From Symbiodinium natans (lineage: Eukaryota; Sar; Dinophyceae; Suessiales; Symbiodiniaceae), in contig CAJNDS010002597.1 of assembly GCA_905221605.1 (NCBI GenBank), forward strand, positions 184,001-248,000: a stretch of 64,000 nt of DNA. Direction: 5' to 3'. Below, in pieces: positions 56,083 to 64,000 of the stretch; positions within the stretch are counted from its first letter, which is position 1; each line of letters begins with the position of its first letter. Position numbers and translations under genes: made by a program. The notes under the pieces are model-generated. The model was given only the letters and a program-made list of their open reading frames with translations. It did no database searches and was not told where the DNA came from.

Positions 56083-57984
56083 GTGGGGATCCTGTCAGGA
56101 CACATCCCTTGGAACGCCACTATAGCAGCAGCTGAACAGCAGCTACGACAATGGGGTGAAGCGAAAGCATGCCAACAAGCCAAGTGCATCATCGGGCTGG
56201 ACGCCAACGAGGCATTCCACGAGGGGAGCGCATCCCAATACGGAGACACTGGCAGAGGGGACGTGATCCTCAACACTCTCACAGAGCTCGCCTTCCGTTT
56301 CCCGCCCCAAGAGCTCCACAAACCCTCCCACTTCCCCTACAACCAGGCATTATCCCCACGGCGGCTGGACTACATCGTAGTCAAAGGGGGACGCCTCGGA
56401 CCATGCAAAGTGGAAGACCTTAGGGACCTGGCCCGTTCGGACCATGAACCCATCACCACAACACTTCCAGCAGGTACCCCGCACAAGCCCAACGCCACCA
56501 CATGGGGAGCACGGCGTCTGCGAGCCCCACCCATCGTTCAGCACCACCTGCAACAAACCACCCCCAACAAAAGACACGCCACGCCCTATGACAGAATTCG
56601 AGAAACAGCCACCGCCATCACCGAGCCTTGCACCGGGAGAGCAGCTCCCTACACCGAAAGCTCAGAACTCAAAGCCGCACGACACCAAGCACACAACACC
56701 CCACCGGGCAGTGAACGGAAAAAAGCCTGGAAAAACGTCCAGAAACAAAGGAAACAAGAGCACAAGATGTGGCAACAATCCCTCGTCGAGCAAGCTAGCA
56801 AACACAACTGGAAAGCCATGCGCACGCTTGACCATCTCCACAAGACCCGCCACTGGGAACACCACCTCACCGATGATCCGGACTGGCAACGGCGACTCCA
56901 AGACCACATGCAAGGGATTTTCGCCAAGGCAGACCCAGCAGCCACCCGAGCCGCCATGGAAGAAATCCGCTGGGACCTCACCAAACAATGCAAGCACACA
57001 CCGTGGAGACCCTTCACAGAAACCGAACTCAGAATGGCGACAGCCACCTGGCAACCCCGCAAAAGCACCGGGCCAGACCTCATTTCACACGAGGCCTTGC
57101 AGCAGATGCTCACCACCAAAACCTGGACCCGCTCGCTGCAGTACATCATGGATGACATGCTTTACATGGGGCAGATCCCACCAGGAATTGCCGAGGGGAT
57201 CACAGTCCTCCTCCCAAAGACCCCCCAACCTTCCACCTGGGGGGACACAAGACCCATCACTCTCAGCAGCAGCATCCTCAAGTGGTTCGCACAACTCCTC
57301 TTGCAACGATGCAGGGGGCAACTCACCACCAGTACCCTCCAATGGGCAGCACCGGGACGACAAGCAGTCGAACTCATCTGGGTCCTCCGCCGTGTTGCCA
57401 GGCTGGCCAAGGATTGGGGGGAACCGACCTACATCGTCAAACTCGACATCCGCAAAGCATTCGACTCAGTACTCCAACCGGCACTGGGGGAGATGGTAAG
57501 GGACAAGGTGGGGAGACGAGGCGGACAGCCATGGGAAGCAAGAGCGTGGTTGGGGATCATCGAAGCAAGAGAACTGCAGGTGGCGGTGGGGGACCACATC
57601 ACACCAATCCAACAAACGAATGGCGTGAGGCAAGGATCCCCCGACAGCCCTGAATTATTCGCCTCGGTGGTGGGGGACGCACTGGAGGATGCAACACAAG
57701 CCACAGGAGGAGCCCCACAACACCCACAATGCCCCATCAATGGGGGAGCGTTCATGGACGACACATACCTCTGGAGCAACCACAAGCTCCACCTACAGAC
57801 ACAACTCACCCACCTGGAGACCAGGCTGGAGAAAAAGGGGCTCTTCATACACCCGGGGAAAACGGCCATCATCACGAACCAAAACGGGCAGACGACCTTC
57901 ATCATAGGAGGAAAAGAGGTGGCGACCACAGGGGGGGACACCATCCTCACAGTGCTGGCTTCAACAACACCACAGCAGCCATAG
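56083..57984 (+). pseudogene. LINE endonuclease (partial) and reverse transcriptase
   Basis: 633 codons. Endonuclease remnants: CIIGLDANEAF (about residues 36-46), RRLDYIVVKGG and the catalytic-type end block ARSDHEPITTT. RT motifs in order: KSTGPDLISHEAL, DTRPITLSSSILKWFAQL, PTYIVKLDIRKAFDSV (motif A), VRQGSPDSPELFASV (motif B) and GGAFMDDTYLWS (motif C, FMDD rather than the commoner YADD/YVDD). An N-terminal cut and the later frame break make this copy non-functional. It starts at the open-frame edge, not at a genuine initiator. Confidence 0.85.
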
Positions 57985-58682
57985 CAGCAGAGATGGGGGG
58001 GCGAGCCAGGCGAGCTTTCCACATGCGCAAACCGGTCCTATGCACACCAACCCCTCTAAAGGCCAGGCTGCAGCTTCACGACACCTACGTCCGCAACACG
58101 GGCCTATGGGGATGCTCCACGTGGCCAGCACACGACGCACTACTCCGCCAAGCAAATGCAATCCAGCTTGGGCAGGTGCGGCAAATGATGGGACACCGAC
58201 GAAGACCCACCGAAAGCTGGACAGAGTGGAACACCCGAACCCTACGCCTCGCCAGGCTTGCACTCCAATACCACAGCATCCAGAGATGGAGCACACACAT
58301 CCTCCACCGCACGTGGTCCCTAGCCGGGCATATCGCACGGGGGGAAGGGCCCACCAAACAAATTGCCCTATGGAAAAACATGCGGTGGTGGAGGGGGGAG
58401 CAAAAGAAGCGGGGGGGGGCCAGGCATGCCAAACGCTTTAACCCGAACCTTGACCCGGAGCGCCACCTTGCAGCCATAGGGGGGGATGATTGGACGGATG
58501 TGGCACAAGATAGGGGGGAATGGAGGCGGCTTTCTGCGAAATTCATCGAGCGCTTTGACACCCCGTGGGCGTCCGGCAGACAGAAGGCCATCAACAACCT
58601 CACCCCAAACCACCCTTGCACACCCCAACAACGACGGCAGCACGCTGCGGCAGAGCTGAAAGCATTGAGAGACAGAGCCTAG
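57985..58682 (+). pseudogene. LINE ORF2 C-terminal domain (shifted frame)
   Basis: Continues the LINE in the frame that is open from 57729. It begins after the break with GFNNTTAAIAAEMGGRARRA and goes on with LHDTYVRNTGLWGCSTWP, LARLALQYHSIQRW and a final WRRLSAKFIERFDTPWAS. The layout resembles the C-terminal region following RT in other dinoflagellate LINEs (recalled, not searched). The shift lies within 57940-57980. Confidence 0.7.
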
Positions 58683-58689
58683 CGCGAAT

Positions 58690-58907
58690 GACCCACAGAG
58701 CAGTGGGGATAGCATGCAGCACAGTTCTCCCCCATCAGCTCCCTGCATCACGCTGTGACCCACCCTAACCCACTCACTGGCCCTCCCAAGTTGCCCACCC
58801 GAACCCCAACTGATCCAAAGCGAATCACCGAGTTCTGACGTGCCTCTGCACGTAGCCTCGAGCTAGCAAACCAAAGACCCCCGCCCCCCGCAATCACGAG
58901 CCCTCTC
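58690..58907. other. LINE 3' flank, no feature recognised
   Basis: About 220 bp between the LINE stop and the next Thr/Pro-rich frames. No poly-A tract, terminator or repeat is apparent. Confidence 0.4.
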
Positions 58908-59794
58908 ATGGCGACACGCAGCCAGCGGCTCCTGATGGCGGCGCTCATCCTCGGCATCGTGGGGGGGGAATACGAGACAGCTGACGCTCCTTCGGGGGCA
59001 CTACCACCGACATCGCGCAGTACCAGAATGGGGAACCCAGCAGTGACCTGGGGGCCTACGCCGACAACTACGAACTCCCCAAGCAGCTCGTCGATTACAC
59101 GACCCACGGCACCGCCGGCTACCAGTGGAACTATAACGACGACCACAACACCCTCCAGGGAGCCGTCGACTACCCGATCCACTTCGCCACCGACTACCAG
59201 TGACAACAGCGCTCCAACAACCGAGGGGGAGGCGATGGCAAATACCAAAAAGCCACCGATAAACCGCCCCACCTCGCCGACAACAGCTCCGGAACCTACA
59301 ACGACGGCTACCACGGGCCCCAGTACTCCACCGACTACCCGACCAACTAAGCCAACGACTACCAGTGGGACAACAACAACGACGATGACGACCTCCGGTA
59401 CCCCGCCTACTACCCGATTCGCTTCGCCGTCTACCAGTGGGACCGCATCGACAACGCCGATACCCAAGCCTCACCCACAAGCAACGCGCCAACCTGGACC
59501 AGGGAAGAGTGGCAACAATGGAAGTGGACCCACGGAGGACAAGGAGAGCAGCGGCAGAGCAACAAACAACGCAAGGAAGAGATGAAACAGTTCCTCATCC
59601 AGCGGGGAGTATACAAACCCCGCCAGCGTACGACCACCCAGATTACCACAAGCACCCCACGATCAAAGAACAGTATGAGCAATACCAGCGGGAGCACACG
59701 AGAAGAATACACCCAGCAGGAGCCCGCCCAGGGGAGACATGGACCATAGACATGAGGGGGAGGAGGCGGCACGCCAGAGGAAAACTGGGAGGAG

Positions 59795-61519
59795 ATGCTG
59801 AACCGGCACAAACAACCAAGACAAGACACACCGCAGTCCCCCGACACCCGATCCACACCACAACCGCCGAGCCAGGAGTCACACCGCACCAAACCTTCCG
59901 GGCAAAACACTGACTCGGCAGCCCCTGAAGGGCCCGCGCCACCACAACCAGAGGACACCTACAACCTCCCCTTGGCACCAGAGCTCCCACTCCAGCCCTA
60001 CACCGAACTGCACGCAGTCCCGTACCTCTCGGGCTTCTGGATCACGGTCTACCCACCCTCACAAGCAGACGAGCAAGCAGCCAATGAACATGCGGCAATC
60101 GCCAGCACCAACCACAACCCAGCACAGGGAATGCCGCCCTGTACCGAGGGGTACCTCTACCAGGATGATCTGAACCCAAACGTGTGGACGATGCACGTAC
60201 ACCACACACCCTCCAGGGCACAACTACAACAAATCCCTGGGGGACCATACCGCTACCTGGAGCCCAACACATGGATCCAGTTCCACACCCTGCCAAACGC
60301 GCCGGCAACGAGCACATGGGGAGAACAAGTGGACGACGACCCACCACAACACCACTGCACCAACCCACAGGTGCCTCTGCAACCCACTGACACCACGCCA
60401 GCCGCCGCACAAGCACAGCACGAGCCCACGCCGCAACAACCCACCACACCCGAACACAACAGCATGGAACCAACCACGGAAACACCGCGGCCCACGGAGC
60501 CAGACCCTCACCAAGCACAACCACAACAACAACCACCAGACGACCCCAGCCCAGCCGACGTGAGAGAGCACCCACCAGGCACCTGGCAGAGCGCAGACAC
60601 GTGGCAGAACACAGACTCCTGGCAACAACAACACTGGCAGCCACAAGAGCAAAAAGGCTGGACGTACAACGCGTGGTACGACTGGCGACCAACAGCCGAC
60701 AACCCCGCAGAACGCAACGAAAACCGACCCCCGCAGCCGTCGAGCGCCCACCACCGCTCGGTACCAGACAGTTACTACCCACCACCATACACCTCACCGC
60801 AGGGGGGCCGGCAGCAGCCGGCGACCCAAACTGCAACCACGGGAGCGGCCACTACTGCCACCACAAACAACCAGGGAACGTGGCAACAGCCGCACCCCCA
60901 CCCACAAGCAGAGTACCAACACGGACAACCACAAGGAGCGACACCAGCAGCAGAACAGTCAGCAACGCACGCCACAGCAGACACCCTCCACCAACACCAG
61001 CATGACAACACGTGGTGGGACGAATGGCAGGCCTGGTGGAGGAACAGCAGGAACCCGGAGAACCAAGAACCAACCAGCACCACGACCACCTCCAGCACCT
61101 CCAGCACCACCACCACCACCGCCACCACAGCTGAAGCGACCGACCCCGGCATCACCACCAGTACCGCCACCACCGACATCACAACCACCATGGCCACCGA
61201 CACCGCCACCGCCACCACAGCCACCGCAGCGGAAGCGGCCGACCCTGACACCACCACCAACACCACCACCACCGTCACCACAACCACCATGATCACCGAC
61301 ACCACCCCCACCACGCACGACGAGGACCCGGTTGGGCTCATGCAGCGCCTGGACGGAACCCGCAAAAGAAAAGCCCAAAAGCCCGCACCACGCAACACCA
61401 GACCTCCGAGCCACAAGCCAAAACCAGCAACCCGAAAGGAACACAGAAGACGAGCAAACACCAACCACCAGACCAGCCCACGCAGACGAGCACGCAGTCG
61501 CCGAACCTGCACAACATGA
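59795..61519 (+). CDS. Pro/Gln/Thr-rich low-complexity protein, LINE ORF1-like
   Basis: 574 codons. The best-formed part is near residues 60-170, with SGFWITVYPPSQADEQ, LYQDDLNPNVWTMHVHH and RYLEPNTWIQFHTLP, which looks like a small folded domain. Then a Gln/Pro-rich stretch with WQNTDSWQQQHWQPQEQ and SYYPPPYT follows. From about residue 425 it is almost pure Thr/Ala (a CCACCA-type repeat at 61080-61300). The C-terminus is basic (KRKAQKPAPR), suited to nucleic-acid binding. The first Met shown may not be the true start, since related reading continues upstream in another frame. No enzyme motif. Confidence 0.4.
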   Translation: MLNRHKQPRQDTPQSPDTRSTPQPPSQESHRTKPSGQNTDSAAPEGPAPPQPEDTYNLPLAPELPLQPYTELHAVPYLSGFWITVYPPSQADEQAANEHAAIASTNHNPAQGMPPCTEGYLYQDDLNPNVWTMHVHHTPSRAQLQQIPGGPYRYLEPNTWIQFHTLPNAPATSTWGEQVDDDPPQHHCTNPQVPLQPTDTTPAAAQAQHEPTPQQPTTPEHNSMEPTTETPRPTEPDPHQAQPQQQPPDDPSPADVREHPPGTWQSADTWQNTDSWQQQHWQPQEQKGWTYNAWYDWRPTADNPAERNENRPPQPSSAHHRSVPDSYYPPPYTSPQGGRQQPATQTATTGAATTATTNNQGTWQQPHPHPQAEYQHGQPQGATPAAEQSATHATADTLHQHQHDNTWWDEWQAWWRNSRNPENQEPTSTTTTSSTSSTTTTTATTAEATDPGITTSTATTDITTTMATDTATATTATAAEAADPDTTTNTTTTVTTTTMITDTTPTTHDEDPVGLMQRLDGTRKRKAQKPAPRNTRPPSHKPKPATRKEHRRRANTNHQTSPRRRARSRRTCTT

Positions 61520-62256
61520 CACCGGGACAACAAGTCCTATACCACATCGACCAGGCACTTGCAGAAGCCAACCCCAGCAACGGCACAGACGTGGCTGCCC
61601 ACCTACACGAATGCAAGACCATCCTTCAAGCCGCTGGGGGCAACATAGCAGGCAGCTCCACAGCACCAACAGGACCACACGGCAGGACACCAACCCAGCC
61701 ACCGCCACCACCTACACAAGACCACACCGGGCACCCACCGCAGGAACACAGAGCCGAAAGCCCACACCGACACCACACACCCAGAGCCATTGAGCTGGAC
61801 GAAGCGGCCAGGCAGCTCCAGCAAGTCCTGGAAGGCGACCCGCCCACAAACACCCGGCAGCTCACACACACCCTGGCCACAGCAGCAGAGCTCATCCGCA
61901 GGGGCATCCACCGCATGGGCCAAGTCACCAGGGTGGATGACTGGCAAACATGGGGAGGGGGGGAAGTGGCACAGGTGAGCCTGGAACTTGCAGAAGCGCT
62001 CCTCCAACAGCTCAACAAAAACCCCGGAGGGGGGGCTGACCCACACTCCAAACAACAACAACAGCTACTCCAACAACAGATCAGGGAAATACTCACACAC
62101 ACACAACAAGCACGAGACGCCCACCAGGCCGTCATTGAAGCGCCCAGGTGGTCTCAGCCGCCAACCCAGGCCCCAGCACCCCCCTCAGGACAAGCGCAGC
62201 CACGAGCGACATCACATCCCCACGAGCACAGGCTACCCACCCAGCAAACGTCCTAG
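61516..62256 (+). CDS. Hypothetical helical/Gln-rich protein segment, same LINE-like stretch
   Basis: 246 codons, overlapping the previous frame by four bases. It is helical and Gln/His-rich: VLYHIDQALAEANPSNG at the start, AIELDEAARQLQQVLEGD and EVAQVSLELAEALLQQLN in the middle, and a tract of CAACAA codons at about 62050-62090. It reads as a continuation of the ORF1-like protein after a shift. No family recognised. Confidence 0.3.
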   Translation: MTPGQQVLYHIDQALAEANPSNGTDVAAHLHECKTILQAAGGNIAGSSTAPTGPHGRTPTQPPPPPTQDHTGHPPQEHRAESPHRHHTPRAIELDEAARQLQQVLEGDPPTNTRQLTHTLATAAELIRRGIHRMGQVTRVDDWQTWGGGEVAQVSLELAEALLQQLNKNPGGGADPHSKQQQQLLQQQIREILTHTQQARDAHQAVIEAPRWSQPPTQAPAPPSGQAQPRATSHPHEHRLPTQQTS

Positions 62257-63049
62257 CACTCGACAAGGGAGGGGAGGAGAGCCACGCAGACAGGCCACAA
62301 CAACTACCACAGCCAGCCCATGAGGAACGCATCGTCCACGCACGCCAGCTGCTCGCCCAGCTGGCTCCGTTCCTGGTCCAGCAGGAAGCCATTAAGCCGC
62401 CCAGGCCATGCAGGCACTGGATGACTGGCTGTCCAACCAATGGGGGGAGGCTACCTCATCAACACCCAGCGGGAGACATGACCCGAACAGCCTGCCGACA
62501 CCCGACACCATCCCCTGGCACCCCCCACCACCCCAGTTACACAGCAACACCACCGGCACCACACCACAACAACACCCACAACACCACCCATCACACCACC
62601 ACACCAGTCTTGGAGAGCCAAACGAGCCACGGAAGAGTTCACCTCACCGAAGAGCGCTACGTCAGAAGAAGAAGCGGTGAGCCGGAGACCAAAACTACAA
62701 CGACGAGGTTCCCCGCTACCCCATTATGACTCCCGACGACGCAGAACACATGAGGGGGCAAGTACCGGGGAGGCCACGCACAAGCGGACGTGACTTTTGC
62801 ACACAAAAGCGGACCCAGAATCTGGCCTCGGAACAATTTCCTGCGCAAAGACCCGGAGCACATATGGAAAACCTACTCGGACCTACTCCTGCGGAAAAAT
62901 ACAGCTGGGTTAGCCCCAGCGGTCACTTCTGATTCTCCCTGTGCCATCAGCATCCACCTCCACAACCTCACCTGGCAGCGCTGCAAAGCCGCACGACACA
63001 CTGCGCCGCTTGCATCTTGCCTATCTGGACGAGCGCCGACCGCATCATG

Positions 63050-63785
63050 TGACAAATTCCAAAGCTTGAAGTAACGCTGAGGAAATCCATGGTGCCATGG
63101 AAGCTCATGGAAACCCTCGCTGAAGCTTCTGACATCTTTTTCCAAAGCCGCAAAGCATGAGAAAACCAATCGAAACCCCGCGGAGATTTTGCAGGAACCC
63201 TCACAAAGCTCCACTGGAAGCTTTAAAGACCTGCGCACGACCTATATAAGAAAACCCACAGAAACCCCGCGGAAACCCTCACACAGCCCTAAGAAACCCA
63301 CGGAAACCCCTTCAAAGCTGTCAAAAACCATGGAAAACCCACGGTAACCTTCACAAGACATTAGAAAAACCTTCCGAGAGCTTCAAAAACCTACGCAAAA
63401 TCTAACAAAACCCACTGAAACCCCGCAAACCTTAGAAAACCCCAGGGAAACCATCTGAAAGCTTTTAAAAAACCAAGGCAAAACTTGACAAAACCCACGG
63501 ACATCCGCGGAAACCCTCACAAAACTTTAGAGAAATTCAAGGAAAACCTCCGGAAAGTTCAAAAACTGCACGAAATCCCACGGAAACCCTCACGAAACCC
63601 TTGAGGAACCTACCAAAACCATCCAATAGGTTTTAACACATGCACGAAATCTAAGGAAACCCACGGAAACCCCCAGAAACCCCGCGGAAACCCTCGCGAA
63701 ACTGTAGGGAAACCCAGGGAAACCCTCCAGAAGCTTAACAAACATGAACGGAAACCCTGCGGAAACCCCTTTATCAGGACTGGAT
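63050..63785. repeat. Degenerate GGAAACCC-rich array
   Basis: Over about 700 bp the motif (C)GGAAACCC(C) recurs every 10-40 bp, often as CCCACGGAAACCCCGCGGAAA or ACCCTCACAAA. No constant period could be fixed by eye. The open frames here are by-products of the repeat. Confidence 0.6.
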
Positions 63786-64000
63786 TCACCCTTTGGCAAT
63801 TTACAAAGTTATTAAAGGACAGGTGCAGGAAACCCGCCACCCAATCACCGCACGCCAATGTCAGTATTATACTACCGGTCGTCCCCTAAAGGGTGAAGGA
63901 CGCAAGAGGTGTTCTTCTGCTTCTGGCGAGGACTCGAGGACCTCTGTCAACCGGAGCGCCGAAGCTGGGGCATGCCTGCCATACGAATCAATGGTCGCTG
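63786..64000. other. Right edge, no feature recognised
   Basis: About 215 bp without repeat or recognisable coding sequence. Confidence 0.4.

Larger units (their letters stand above)
56083..58690 (+). mobile_element. 5'-truncated LINE (non-LTR retrotransposon)
   Basis: Contains the C-terminal part of an AP-type endonuclease, a reverse transcriptase and a C-terminal domain, all plus-strand, with one frame break near 57940-57980. The start of the endonuclease is missing and replaced by a GA microsatellite. 5' truncation is usual for LINE copies. No poly-A tail was seen after the stop at about 58682. Confidence 0.85.
58908..62935 (+). mobile_element. LINE ORF1-like stretch, broken into several frames
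   Basis: A 4-kb plus-strand region in which protein-like sequence passes through several frames. Composition is dominated by Gln, Pro, Thr, His and Tyr/Trp. Readable patches: a YQW/DYP-rich start (59070-59450), TWTREEWQQWKWTHGGQGEQ (about 59495-59550), the long frame at 59795-61519, the frame at 61516-62256, HARQLLAQLAPFLVQQE near 62340 and RIWPRNNFLRKDPEHIWKTY near 62820. It resembles the low-complexity ORF1 that precedes endonuclease/RT in LINEs, but no RT follows, so it would be a copy cut at its 3' side. The assignment is by context and style. Confidence 0.4.

Noticed and set aside
58748-59492. Long minus-strand frames rich in Val/Gly or Arg/Cys
   Set aside because: They are antisense shadows of the Thr/Pro-rich CCACNA-type repeats of the ORF1-like stretch.
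60042-61711. Long minus-strand frames (up to 264 codons) opposite the Pro/Gln-rich ORF
   Set aside because: They mirror the low-complexity plus strand; composition (Val, Cys, Trp runs) and lack of motifs argue against real genes.

Overview
The window looks like nuclear DNA of a dinoflagellate. Genes are cut into many tiny exons. Introns mostly start with GC (sometimes GT) and end AG, usually followed by G. Introns carry TTTAGGG telomere-type tracts and a family of short repeats. The right part holds retroelements of kinds I associate with symbiodiniacean and related dinoflagellate genomes. The genus cannot be fixed from sequence alone.

Region 1 (1-36.3 kb) is a one-way gene array on the minus strand, and all three genes I can name are flagellar or microtubule genes. 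The 3' part of a CCDC40/FAP172-type axonemal ruler gene (about 1-2.2 kb) runs off the left edge. A nearly complete IFT172 gene (about 3.2-26.2 kb) has some 70 exon pieces matching the family from N- to C-terminus. A kinesin-13 microtubule depolymerase gene (about 29.3-36.3 kb) follows. Two stretches hold exon-like minus-strand segments that I cannot name: 13.9-18.7 kb, which lies inside IFT172, and 26.3-29.2 kb. Exon ends are given to within a few bases only where stated.

Region 2 (36.3-40.4 kb) is AT-richer and has no recognised gene. Minisatellites follow at 40.4-41.5 kb.

Region 3 (41.5-51.1 kb) is the most interesting part: a tyrosine-recombinase (DIRS/Ngaro/PAT-like) retrotransposon bounded by split direct repeats. 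It sits in a 60-bp minisatellite whose broken unit is restored exactly if the element is removed. On the minus strand it encodes, in order, a tyrosine recombinase, a novel Trp-repeat/zinc-ribbon-like protein, a Gag with a CCCH finger, and a polyprotein with a cytosine-methyltransferase-like domain, reverse transcriptase and RNase H. Three reading-frame breaks suggest a decayed copy or sequence errors.

Region 4 (51.1-64 kb) holds the rest of the minisatellite, a decayed Ty1/copia element containing a 190-bp inverted repeat, a 5'-truncated LINE with endonuclease and reverse transcriptase, a separate broken LINE ORF1-like stretch rich in Pro/Gln/Thr, and a degenerate GGAAACCC-rich array. No rRNA, tRNA, CRISPR array, spliced-leader gene or bacterial-type operon was recognised.
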